DNA of 64,000 nt from F1-120-MAGs118 sp013360535 (GTDB lineage: Bacteria; Planctomycetota; UBA1135; GCA-002686595). How positions within the stretch are numbered: the stretch's first letter is position 1; the number at the start of each line of letters is the position of its first letter. Of the stretch, positions 7,729-16,348 are shown in pieces. Where the stretch lies: assembly GCA_026647215.1 (NCBI GenBank), contig JAPKHC010000041.1, forward strand, positions 1 through 64,000. The letters are read 5' to 3'. The notes beneath the pieces were generated by a model. The model was not told the origin of the DNA. It searched no databases and saw only the letters and a program-made list of their open reading frames with translations. The position numbers and the translations under genes were made by a program.

Positions 7729-9885
7729 ATGTCTCGCCTCAACGGCCTGCTCCGCGAACTGCGATCCCGAGAGCCCGCGCTTGCCCGCGACCTAGAGCGC
7801 GAGGTGACGGCCCTCGCGGATCGACGCGCGTTCGGCCTCAACTTCGAGCGGCATGTGCCGGAGGCCGTCGAACTCCCGGGGTGCAAGGTCCGCAAGGGAG
7901 ACAAGGTGCGCGTGCTGCCGCCGCGAGGCCAGGCGCCAAAGAAGTCGGACGAGACGCTGTGGCGCGTGGTGCGGGTAGACCGGAGCGCCGGCTCGGCGGT
8001 CCTGGAGGCTCACGCTGCGATTGTGGCCGGCCCGGAGGGTGAGCCTCCTCTGGCGGGCGGCGCCAGTCACGACAGCCGCACCGCGTCAGTCGAGGACCTG
8101 GTAGTGGTAGCCGAGTTTCGGGATCCGATCTACCCCGGACTGGTCTCCACCGGCAAAGTCGAGCGAGGGGGAGACAAACCGTACCACATCGTCATCAATG
8201 CGGAGAACTTCTGCGCACTCGAGACATTGCTGTTCACTCACCGCGGCAGGGTGGACTGCATCTACATCGATCCACCGTACAATTCCGGTGCAAGGGACTG
8301 GAAATACAACAACGATTACGTCGAGAGTGACGATCTTTATCGACACAGCAAATGGCTCGCAATGATGGAGCGGCGGCTGCTGGTCGCTAGGGAGCTCTTG
8401 AACCCTACAAACTCATCAATGCTCGTCACTATTGATGAGAGGGAGTATCTCAGGCTCGGATTGCTATTGGAGCAGGTGTGCCCGGACGCACGAATACAAA
8501 TGGTGACGTCGGTCATCAACCCAAAAGGAATCCCGCGTGACGGGTTCTCGCGAGTGGATGAGTACATCTTTGTCCTTCAATTCGGCGCAGCCAAAGTCGT
8601 CGGGGACATTAAGGAGGGCAGCGCCGGCAAGGAGGTGCGCTGGCGAGGGTTGACCAGAACGGGTGCGAATGGTGTTCGAAGCGAAAGCCCGGGCGCATTC
8701 TACCCAATCTATTTCGACAGGTCCGGGAGGATCGTCAAGGTCGGCGACGCGCTTCCGATCGGTCAGCCACCGAGCAGCGTCGCTGCGCCGAACGGGCTGA
8801 CTGCCGTTTGGCCTACGCCCCGTCCCGACGGAGAGGATGGGCGTTGGTCTGTCGTGCCAGAGAAGCTGCGAGCGCTTATGAAGCTCGGGGCAGTGCGCGT
8901 CGGTCAGGTCAAGCCAGACAAAGGACAGTATCCGATCTTCTATCTCACTTCTGAGCAATTGGCGGCGATCGAGTCCGGTGAGTTAGAGGTGAGAGGCAAG
9001 ACGTCAGATGGCGTCCTGAAGGTCTACTTCCGAGAGGATAGTGGGCGCGTCTCCGCACCGAGAACCGTATGGGACAAAGTGAGTCACAGCGCGAGTGAAC
9101 ACGGTTCCGGACTTCTACAGATCCTGCTGCCTGGGCGCAAGTTCCCCTATCCGAAATCACTTTACGCTGTTGAAGATGTCCTTCGACTCTGCGTTCGCGA
9201 CAAGCGGGAAGCTGTGGTTCTCGACTTCTTCGCTGGTTCTGGCACCACCGCCCACGCCGTCATGCGCCTCAATCACGAAGACGGCGGGCGTCGTCAGTGC
9301 ATTTGCGTTACGAACAACGAAGTCGCGGCCGACGAGCAAGCGGCGCTTCGTGAGAAGGAACTTCGACCGGGTGATCCGGATTGGGAGAAGTGGGGGATCT
9401 GCGAGCAGATTACGAAGCCGCGTGTGGCGGCCGCGATTACTGGGGAGACGCCTGACCGGCAGCCCCTCAAAGGCGAATACAAGTTCACGGATGAGTTCCC
9501 GATGTCCGACGGCCTGCCGGAGAACGCGGAGTTCTTCACTCTGACCTACGAAGCGCCGCTTCGCGTGGCGAGCAACCGCGAGTTTAGGAGGATCGCACCC
9601 CTGCTCTGGGTGCGTGCAGGTTCTCGAGGTCGACGAATTGATGACGTCTCGGGTGGCTGGGACGTGGCCGACGTGTACGGCGTGCTCGCGGACCTCGACC
9701 ACATGAAACGCTTCCTGAAGGCAGTAAGGAGCAACGAGAGTGTGTCCGTCGCGTTCGTCGTAACAGACGAAGACCGGTTATTCGAGTCAGTCGCGCGGCA
9801 GCTTCCTGACCGCGTTGAGGCGGTACGACTTTATCAATCGTACCTGCGGAATTTCGAGATCGAATCGGGTCGAGGTGCACTGTGA
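7729..9885 (+). CDS. Type III-style adenine-specific DNA methyltransferase (Mod)
   Basis: 718 aa from the ATG at 7729; an ATG at 7702 would add 9 residues. An N-terminal region of about 150 residues (DNA-binding or scaffold, unassigned) precedes motif IV, DPPYNSG at 181-187, a long target-recognition region, then the SAM-binding motif FAGSGTT at about 501. That order (IV before I) marks the beta class of N6-adenine/N4-cytosine methyltransferases, as in type III Mod subunits. A C-terminal extension of about 150 residues follows the methylase core. Its GTGA overlap with the next gene (res) indicates translational coupling. In type III systems Mod sets specificity for both modification and cleavage. 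The recognition sequence cannot be read from the protein. Confidence 0.9.
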   Translation: MSRLNGLLRELRSREPALARDLEREVTALADRRAFGLNFERHVPEAVELPGCKVRKGDKVRVLPPRGQAPKKSDETLWRVVRVDRSAGSAVLEAHAAIVAGPEGEPPLAGGASHDSRTASVEDLVVVAEFRDPIYPGLVSTGKVERGGDKPYHIVINAENFCALETLLFTHRGRVDCIYIDPPYNSGARDWKYNNDYVESDDLYRHSKWLAMMERRLLVARELLNPTNSSMLVTIDEREYLRLGLLLEQVCPDARIQMVTSVINPKGIPRDGFSRVDEYIFVLQFGAAKVVGDIKEGSAGKEVRWRGLTRTGANGVRSESPGAFYPIYFDRSGRIVKVGDALPIGQPPSSVAAPNGLTAVWPTPRPDGEDGRWSVVPEKLRALMKLGAVRVGQVKPDKGQYPIFYLTSEQLAAIESGELEVRGKTSDGVLKVYFREDSGRVSAPRTVWDKVSHSASEHGSGLLQILLPGRKFPYPKSLYAVEDVLRLCVRDKREAVVLDFFAGSGTTAHAVMRLNHEDGGRRQCICVTNNEVAADEQAALREKELRPGDPDWEKWGICEQITKPRVAAAITGETPDRQPLKGEYKFTDEFPMSDGLPENAEFFTLTYEAPLRVASNREFRRIAPLLWVRAGSRGRRIDDVSGGWDVADVYGVLADLDHMKRFLKAVRSNESVSVAFVVTDEDRLFESVARQLPDRVEAVRLYQSYLRNFEIESGRGAL

Positions 9886-12509
9886 AATTCACGCTTAAGG
9901 ACTATCAAGCTGACGCCGTCGAGGACGTTCTCGCCAATCTGAAGCGAGCCCGCGACAACTACAAGAACCCTGTCAAGCGCGAACTCTCGTCGTTCGCGTT
10001 GACTGCCACGACCGGCGCGGGCAAGACAGTGATGGCTGCCGCGGCGATCGAGGCGCTCTTCTGGGGCAGCGACGACTTCGAGTTTGCCCGGGATCCCGGA
10101 GCGGTGGTGCTCTGGTTCTCCGACGACCCCAGCCTGAACCTGCAGACGTTCAACCGGCTCCGGCAGGCGTCCGAGAAGTTCACGTACTCGAACCTCGTGC
10201 AGATCGAGCCGCCGTTCGCGCGACCGCGGCTCGAGGCGGGCAAGGTCTACTTCCTGAACACCCAGAAGCTTGCGACGAAGTCGCTGCTGACGCGGGGCCA
10301 CGTCGACTCCGCTGCCGACGCGCAGGGACGGCTTCCCGGCTTGGCATTCGCAGCCCCGGACATGCAGGGCTGGACGATCTGGCAAACAATTGCGAACACC
10401 ATCGAGGCCGCAGATCTGACGCTGTACCTCGTGCTGGACGAGGCGCACCGCGGCTTCAACGCCAAGGCCACGGCGGACAAGCCGACCATCGTGCGTCGGC
10501 TTGTCAACGGCACGACGCAGCGACCGCCGATGCCGATCGTGTGGGGTATCTCCGCGACCATCTCTCACTTCGAGTCGGCGATGAAGGTTGCGGAGGTGAC
10601 CAGGAACCGGCGTGCGCTGCCGCCGGTGAAGGTCGATCCGGTCCGCGTGCAGGAATCTGGCCTCGTCAAGGACACGCTGGTGCTCGACATTCCCGACGAG
10701 GCTGGCAATTTCGACTCCGTTCTGGTGCGCCGCGCCGCTCGGAAGCTGAAGGATTCCACCGAACGGTGGGCGGCCTACGCGAACTCGCAGGGTCTGCGCG
10801 AAGCCGTCCAGCCGCTGCTAGTGCTACAGACACCGAACACGCCGAACCCGGATGACGTCGGCGTGGCGCTCGACACAATCTTCGCCGAGTACCCGGACCT
10901 TCGCGCCACGTCGGTGCGCCACGTTCTCGGCGAGCGCACCACTCAGAAGTTCGGCGCGCGGGACGTCGCGTGGATCGAACCGCAGCGGGTTCAAGACGAG
11001 ACTCATGTGCGCGTGCTCGTGGCGAAGGACGCCATCTCGACCGGCTGGGACTGTCCGCGCGCCGAGGTGCTCGTGTCGTTCCGACCTGCGAGGGACAACA
11101 CTCACATCACCCAGTTGCTTGGCCGCATGGTGCGCAACCCCCTTGCTCGTCGCATTCCAGGCGACGAGCGGCTCAACGCCGTCGACTGCATTTTGCCCTT
11201 CTTTGATCGCACTACCGCCGTCAAGGTCGTTCGGTTTTTGACTGGCGACTTGGAGTCGATGCCAGGCGGGGAGAAGAAGGCGGTCATCGACGCTCAGGAA
11301 CTCGGGCCCAACCCGGCGGTGCGGGCTGACGTCTGGGAAGTGTGGGAGGCGCTGCCGACCCAGACACTGCCCCAGCGCGGTGCCCGACCGGTGAAGCGGC
11401 TGGTCGCCCTCGCGCAGGCACTTTCAGCAGACGCGGTCTTGCCGGGAGCACTGCGAAGGGTCGACGAGGAACTTCACCGCATACTGGATGCCTACTCCCT
11501 GCGCTATTCCGACAAGCTTGAGACGGCTATTCGGGATGTTTGGGACGTGCACATCAAGGAGATCGAGGGACGGTTCGGCAAGTCGGGGCTGAGCTACGCC
11601 GAATTCGTCGAGCGTGCAGACGATCGCGCCATCCGCACCGGTTTCGAGGCCGCCAAGAAGGCGTTCGGTGCGGACGTCGCCCAGTCGTACGTCAACCACG
11701 TGGCGGGTCCAGACTCCGCCGGCACCGACGACAGCGAACTGCGCGCCGCGTACGTACGGGCGGCTGCGCTGGCCACCGTGAAGGAGGTGCGCGACAAGGT
11801 GGACGCAGAGGCGCTCGAGTTGACCAGGAGCTTGTTCGACCAACACCGCGTGGCCATCAAGCAGCTGTCCGACATTCGCCAGCAGGAGTACGAGGACATC
11901 CGCGCCATGGCGACCGAGCCCCAACGAGGAGTGCTGCGGCGGCCACGAAACCGCATCGAAGCGTTCACCGTCGTGGATGAAGGCGGCCAGCTAGTGTTCG
12001 CCCCGCGTTTCCCGCTGCACTTGCTAGCAAACGAGGCCGGCGAGTTCCCACTCACTTCGCTGAACTCCTGGGAGTGCATGGTGGTGTCCGCGGAACTCGC
12101 GCGGCCCGGCGTGCGCGGCTGGTATCGCAATCCCTCTCGAGCCGCCGTCGACTCGCTCGGCATCGCCTACCGGGATGACGGCACGGGCAACTGGAGGTCA
12201 ATGCACCCCGATTTCTTGTTCTTCAGCGACGTCGGCGGCAAGGTCGTTGCGTCGATTGTCGACCCGCACGGGCACCATCTGGAAGACGCGCTGATGAAGA
12301 TGAAGGCTCTCGCGGCATTCGCCGACAAGTTCGGTGATGCGTTTCACCGCATTGAGGCGGTGTCCGAGGTCGATGGCCGCATGCGGGTCATTGACATGAA
12401 GCTCGCCGGCGTGCGCGAAGTGGTCAGCGTCACCAAACATAGCGCGGCGGACCTCTACCGATCCAGCGTCGCTGTCGACTACGACGTGGTGTCGATACCA
12501 TCCCGCTAG
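9882..12509 (+). CDS. Type III-style restriction subunit (Res), DEAD/DEAH helicase
   Basis: 875 aa, GTG start overlapping the mod stop (GTGA). Superfamily 2 helicase: Walker A TGAGKT at 44-49, LVLDEAHRGF at about 183-192, motif III GISATI, ISTGWDCPRAEVLVS and the arginine-finger box QLLGRMVRNP. The C-terminal end has MHPDFLFF followed by ASIVDPHG, placed where Res proteins carry their PD-(D/E)XK nuclease; here the second acidic position would be Asp and no canonical E-x-K is visible, a variant form of the site or a degenerate nuclease. With Mod it would form a restriction complex that translocates before cutting. A decayed peptidase-like frame follows 24 bp downstream. Confidence 0.88.
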   Translation: MKFTLKDYQADAVEDVLANLKRARDNYKNPVKRELSSFALTATTGAGKTVMAAAAIEALFWGSDDFEFARDPGAVVLWFSDDPSLNLQTFNRLRQASEKFTYSNLVQIEPPFARPRLEAGKVYFLNTQKLATKSLLTRGHVDSAADAQGRLPGLAFAAPDMQGWTIWQTIANTIEAADLTLYLVLDEAHRGFNAKATADKPTIVRRLVNGTTQRPPMPIVWGISATISHFESAMKVAEVTRNRRALPPVKVDPVRVQESGLVKDTLVLDIPDEAGNFDSVLVRRAARKLKDSTERWAAYANSQGLREAVQPLLVLQTPNTPNPDDVGVALDTIFAEYPDLRATSVRHVLGERTTQKFGARDVAWIEPQRVQDETHVRVLVAKDAISTGWDCPRAEVLVSFRPARDNTHITQLLGRMVRNPLARRIPGDERLNAVDCILPFFDRTTAVKVVRFLTGDLESMPGGEKKAVIDAQELGPNPAVRADVWEVWEALPTQTLPQRGARPVKRLVALAQALSADAVLPGALRRVDEELHRILDAYSLRYSDKLETAIRDVWDVHIKEIEGRFGKSGLSYAEFVERADDRAIRTGFEAAKKAFGADVAQSYVNHVAGPDSAGTDDSELRAAYVRAAALATVKEVRDKVDAEALELTRSLFDQHRVAIKQLSDIRQQEYEDIRAMATEPQRGVLRRPRNRIEAFTVVDEGGQLVFAPRFPLHLLANEAGEFPLTSLNSWECMVVSAELARPGVRGWYRNPSRAAVDSLGIAYRDDGTGNWRSMHPDFLFFSDVGGKVVASIVDPHGHHLEDALMKMKALAAFADKFGDAFHRIEAVSEVDGRMRVIDMKLAGVREVVSVTKHSAADLYRSSVAVDYDVVSIPSR

Positions 12510-12533
12510 ATCACCCTGCGGTAGCTCGATGAT

Positions 12534-12762
12534 GTGCGAGTCAGGTACGAGGCGTTCAAGACGCTTCCACCGCTCTACTCGCTGAAGGCTGCGGCCGGCT
12601 ACTTCGGCAATGCCGAGGCTGTCGAGCCTGAATGTTGGATCCAGGCGGACAGCGTTGGCGCTCTCGACGCGCGCATGTTCGCGCGCGAGAGCTGTGGGTG
12701 AGTCGTACGAGTCCGGCCAGCCCACTTGGTCGTTCGACGGGGATCCCCGCAAGCTCGCGTGA
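12534..12762 (+). pseudogene. Frameshifted, truncated S24/LexA-like peptidase remnant
   Basis: A short frame from GTG 12534 reads LPPLYSLKAAAGYFGNAE, then VEPECWIQAD and ALDARMF. This resembles the N-terminal part of S24-type (LexA/UmuD-like) peptidase domains found near helicase-type defence genes. The frame stops at 12701. Removing one base in the GCGCGCG run at about 12682-12688 restores ARAVGESYESGQP, matching the family's mFVArVVGeSMeP nucleophile-Ser motif except for Tyr after Ser. The restored frame stops at 12760-12762, before the catalytic Lys region. Either a pseudogene or a sequencing indel; the missing C-terminus favours a true remnant. It lies directly after res, so it may once have been part of the same cassette. 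Confidence 0.58.
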
Positions 12763-13652
12763 ATGAGCAATGCCTTTCGCGCGCGTTCGCCCTCGATTGA
12801 CACCCAGTCCTTGTTGGTCGAGTTCGACCCCATTGGCCAGGCCGCTGCAGCGCTCGCGCGGACTGGCGCCGTGTTTTGCCGATCACCAAACGTGCCCCCC
12901 CCCCCGGCGCTGACCTTGGTTGCTTCATAGCCGAGCGCGGCCGGTGGCCAGGAACGAGCTTCTGACGAACTGGTTTGTCGGTCGGGGAGCTCGGAACGGA
13001 GACCAACTCCTCGTCGGGCCCGTTGAACTCGAGCCGCATCGCCGGAAGCACTCGGCGCCGCAGGCAAGGAGCGGGCCGGCGCAGCAAGGGGATGCTGCAC
13101 CGGCCCAGTAGCCCCTCCGCGCTTCCCTGGACGCCGGCGGCTCGCAATCGCACGGCGGCCTCGCGGTGGGGCTGCTGGCGAGGGTAGGCGGGAGGGCGCG
13201 GAGCGCAACGGGGCGCGACGCGTGCTCCACCGACTCTGGGAGCTGGACGGGGTGCGACGCTCGAGCGCGGGAGGGGGCGAGCCGCCAGTCGCGTTTCGAG
13301 CCTAGTGAGCATTGCCGCAGTCGCGATGCCCCGGATAGTATCCGCGTGCCTACGTCGGCCGCCTGACTCCCCGCGCGCCAACCGCAGGCAACAAGGAAAC
13401 CGGCTTCGTTCGCTCCCGCATGGTGCGGTCGCGCGCTTGGCCCGCGTCGGAGTTCGCATGAAGGCTCAAACGCAATCGCAAACGGAACCATGTGTCGGCG
13501 CCCGCTGGCATCCGCTCGCGCCCGCTGACCCTGCGCGAGATCATCTCGTGGATCCCTCCGCGCCGACGTTATCGCCCCCGGTTAACTGGTCCGCGACACC
13601 GGTCAGGGACGACCGATAGCAGGCGCCAAAAGCAGTGCTCGCAGCGTGTACC
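12763..13652. other. Intergenic region without a recognisable gene
   Basis: About 890 bp. A 55-codon frame (12763-12930) starts at an ATG immediately after the peptidase remnant but matches nothing I recognise. An 11-C homopolymer lies at 12895-12905. GC is high between 13.0 and 13.3 kb, unlike the genes on either side, and open frames there on both strands have the look of random GC-rich sequence. Probably junction debris between island modules. Confidence 0.4.
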
Positions 13653-14555
13653 ATGATCGCATTTCTGCAACAATATCGAACGGCCCCAGGCGCAAACACC
13701 GAGGCGATGTGCATTGCTGCAATCCGCGCGCAACTTGCGGCCGAGTTCCGCGAGAACGCCAGTCGGCCGACAAAGCCAGACCGCGAAGAGCGAACGAAGC
13801 CAGCCGTGGACGCACGATTCTCTATCGGCAGTCGACGCTTTGCCATCGAGCACACAAAGCTGCCCACGTACTCCGGCGAGTTTGACGCAGACGCCAAGTG
13901 GCGTGGACTGAAGGACAGTCTCGAAGCGATGGAGGATCGGCTGTCTCTACTGGTCGACAAGGACTCCAGCTACGAAGCTTGGCTACCAGCGTGTCCACGG
14001 ATTGCACGCGCAGATCGCGGAAACCTGCTCGCACTTCTTGAAGAGCGGATCCGTCACCTCATGCCGACTCTTGGAACGACATTCCCCCAGAATGTCCTTG
14101 CGACACAGCTCAACTCTCGACAGTCAGAAATGCGAGTACGCCTGGGTCGCTATCCCGCGGACTTCTTGAGATACCGATCTACGAAGCCCTTTCATTTTGA
14201 GCGCGCTCCAGACTTCAGTGAATCTGGCGAGCGCCATGCGACCATCCTCGGGGCCTTCAAGGCCAAAGCTCGTAAGCTCGCGCTGGAACGTAGAGCAGGT
14301 CGCGTTTCGGTGCTCGTGCTGGAGTGGTCGCCTACGATCGCGACGCCGTATATTCCGGTGCTGGTCGCGGGCGAGATCCTGCAACAGTTATTTCGAGACT
14401 CTGTGGATCGAGTCGCAGTGATCTGCACCGCCGAACGTATATGGAGCATTCAGCACATTGATGGCTCGCAGCCGCCAACGAGAGATATCTTCAAGACCAA
14501 CTGGTGGCTGTACGACCCTGAGACCGAACGCGCATGGCAGAGACCGTGGGTGTGA
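13653..14555 (+). CDS. Uncharacterised protein, possible PD-(D/E)XK-like core
   Basis: 300 aa from the ATG at 13653; a GTG at 13635 would add 6 residues. I do not recognise the family. No signal peptide or membrane segment is visible, so it is probably cytoplasmic. Near the N-terminus VDARFSIGSRRFAIEHTKL places D53, E66 and K69 on what would be adjacent beta strands, reminiscent of restriction-like nuclease cores, though spacing E-x-x-K is not canonical. The rest is mixed alpha/beta with a hydrophobic strand pair (VSVLVLEW) and ends PETERAWQRPWV. GC is lower than in the flanking genome and the gene lies between a restriction cassette and a HEPN-like gene, so an anti-phage or mobile-element role is plausible but unproven. 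Confidence 0.72.
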   Translation: MIAFLQQYRTAPGANTEAMCIAAIRAQLAAEFRENASRPTKPDREERTKPAVDARFSIGSRRFAIEHTKLPTYSGEFDADAKWRGLKDSLEAMEDRLSLLVDKDSSYEAWLPACPRIARADRGNLLALLEERIRHLMPTLGTTFPQNVLATQLNSRQSEMRVRLGRYPADFLRYRSTKPFHFERAPDFSESGERHATILGAFKAKARKLALERRAGRVSVLVLEWSPTIATPYIPVLVAGEILQQLFRDSVDRVAVICTAERIWSIQHIDGSQPPTRDIFKTNWWLYDPETERAWQRPWV

Positions 14556-14613
14556 TGCACAGCTTGCGTGCAGAATGACGCACGATTTCCGATGATGTAA
14601 GCTGCCCCCTATC

Positions 14614-14730
14614 CCAGTGAGCTTGCTGAAACGCGATGATGCCGCAGGCGAGCTGAGGCACTGCGAGGTGGTTGTCCGCGAGGCGTTCCCGCCGGATCAG
14701 CAACCCGCGAAAGCGGTTGGGCGTGCGCAT
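14614..14730 (-). pseudogene. IS5-type transposase 3' remnant (second copy)
   Basis: The complement reads NRFRGLLIRRERLADNHLAV then PQLACGIIAFQQAHW, the C-terminal tail of IS5-type transposases. It is related to the remnant at 4.73-4.89 kb; both contain the DNA string CATCATCGCGTTTCAGCAAG. The two copies are in opposite orientation. No upstream transposase body and no clear terminal repeats are visible. The rest of the 374-bp gap (14556-14929) shows no gene. Confidence 0.62.
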
Positions 14731-14929
14731 CGAGCTCCCAGTGCCGCGTGGGGGCCGCGTACTGCGCGTTCTGAATCGGCCGGTCGAAGAACGGGTTGGA
14801 CATTGCGAGTGGATTCGTGTGGCTACCGACGGAGAAAACGCAACTTACGGCATCGTTGATGCCCGACAATCGGTTAGGGAGCTAGCATGAACGGGCGCAA
14901 CAACACCTCCCGGATCGTATGTCGATAGT

Positions 14930-16348
14930 CTAGATCCGGTCGAGAAGTGCGTTGAACCGCGAGTCGTTCCCCAGCTTCGGAAGCTGCTTCGAACTTGCGT
15001 TGAGCACAAAGTCCATCGCGCTCTGAAGCGGGCGATCCACAGCGCGATCGCGAAGCGTGCGTACGAGATCCCGGAAGCGCTCCGCGCATCCATTATTCTC
15101 CAAGCGTGATGAAATCTGCGGGAGTGCGACCGCGCGAATGAGTGACTTCATCTGGATCTCCTGGAAGAGCTCGAGCATCTCGTCGTAGATGGGGACCGCC
15201 GCCCTCGATACACCCCAAGGATTACCGATGCGGCATCGAACGAGAACTCGGACGTATTCGTCAATGACTTGGGGAGGGATCTGACCGTCAGTGCTCACGA
15301 GTCGGCGAAGGTCGCGAGCGGCCGCGGGTTCATTGTAGAAATTGTTCATTGCGTCGTGGACGGCCTCCAGTTGTTGGACGCGGTGCTGCATTTCCAGCGC
15401 CAAATCGCCCTCTGGCAAGCAGGTGAGTCCATTGACGTGCTCGAGAAACTCGTGCGCACACTCGCGGCGGTCGATGTCCGCGTTTGCGGAGTAGCTCGCA
15501 TACATCAGTCCGACCTCTGACTTGGCGCTTTCCGGCGCATGTTGCCAGAGCGCCTGGGCGATCAGCTGGACGTTGTTGCGGATTCGAACTTCCTGGCGCG
15601 GGTCACAGTAGAGTCCAAAAGTAGATCGAAGCAACGCAGAAACAAGCGGGTTGGGCAAACGGCGGATGCTTGCTGTGATGGCATTCACATTCGGCGCTCC
15701 TAGCGTCTGCGTTCTCAGGTTCGAGAGCAGGCGACGAACTTCTAGCACTGGGCCTTCGGGCTCCTTCTGTATCACCTCCTTTATGCACGTCTCAAGCCAA
15801 CTAACGAGCTGTAACCCGGTCAGTTGCGCGCTGTTCGGGTGCGCCGCGCTTGCCCAGTTCCGCATTTCTCGAATGTAATCGAGGTGCTTGTGGGCTATGT
15901 CGCTCAGCATGCCGCACTTGAGGGAGCCTTGGAGGAGGTCGGCATCCGATAGATTGGATAGATCGTCTTCGGTCTGGAAGTTCTTGCGGGCCTCCGCGTT
16001 TCGAACTGCCGTATCGTAGAAGTACCCGAGGTCAAATCGCGAGACGCGCTGCCGGAGCCGTAGCACCACCTCATCCCAGATGAAATTCAACGCGGCGTCA
16101 AATAGTCCTGCTCCGCACGCAGCGACAAACTTCGAGATGTAGAGACCATCTGCGAGTTGCTTTTCATCAAGTCGATTCAACAGCCCCACCGCTGTGCGGA
16201 GGGCTGTGAGTCGCTCTTCTTCGTCGGCAAGAACTCCCTCGGAGGGGAGGCCGACGCCTTCGAGATATTTGGTCACACCGGCTGCGAAGGAACCCACCGC
16301 GCGATTAGCCACGGGAACGAGGCTCTTGTTGTCGTCTTCTTGCATCAT
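14930..16348 (-). CDS. Uncharacterised protein with HEPN-type Rx6H motif
   Basis: 472 aa starting at the first of two adjacent ATGs (16348; the other is 16345). I do not recognise the full-length family. It is soluble and largely helical, with no signal peptide. Residues 85-195 include YFYDTAVRNAEARKNF and then REMRNWASAAHPN, where R163-N164 and H170 fit the Rx4-6H signature (polar residue after Arg) of HEPN ribonucleases common in toxins and abortive-infection proteins. The remaining 280 residues are a helical region of unknown role (RLLSNLRTQTLG, then CAHEFLEHVNG). GC (about 57% in sampled lines) is island-like. It has no co-directional neighbour, so if it is a toxin its antitoxin is not adjacent. 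RNase activity is inference from the motif. Confidence 0.75.
   Translation of the reverse strand: MMQEDDNKSLVPVANRAVGSFAAGVTKYLEGVGLPSEGVLADEEERLTALRTAVGLLNRLDEKQLADGLYISKFVAACGAGLFDAALNFIWDEVVLRLRQRVSRFDLGYFYDTAVRNAEARKNFQTEDDLSNLSDADLLQGSLKCGMLSDIAHKHLDYIREMRNWASAAHPNSAQLTGLQLVSWLETCIKEVIQKEPEGPVLEVRRLLSNLRTQTLGAPNVNAITASIRRLPNPLVSALLRSTFGLYCDPRQEVRIRNNVQLIAQALWQHAPESAKSEVGLMYASYSANADIDRRECAHEFLEHVNGLTCLPEGDLALEMQHRVQQLEAVHDAMNNFYNEPAAARDLRRLVSTDGQIPPQVIDEYVRVLVRCRIGNPWGVSRAAVPIYDEMLELFQEIQMKSLIRAVALPQISSRLENNGCAERFRDLVRTLRDRAVDRPLQSAMDFVLNASSKQLPKLGNDSRFNALLDRI

Noticed and set aside
12198..13459. Minus-strand open frames across the gap after res
   Set aside because: They begin in GC-rich junction sequence and run antisense into the res gene; no domain was recognised.
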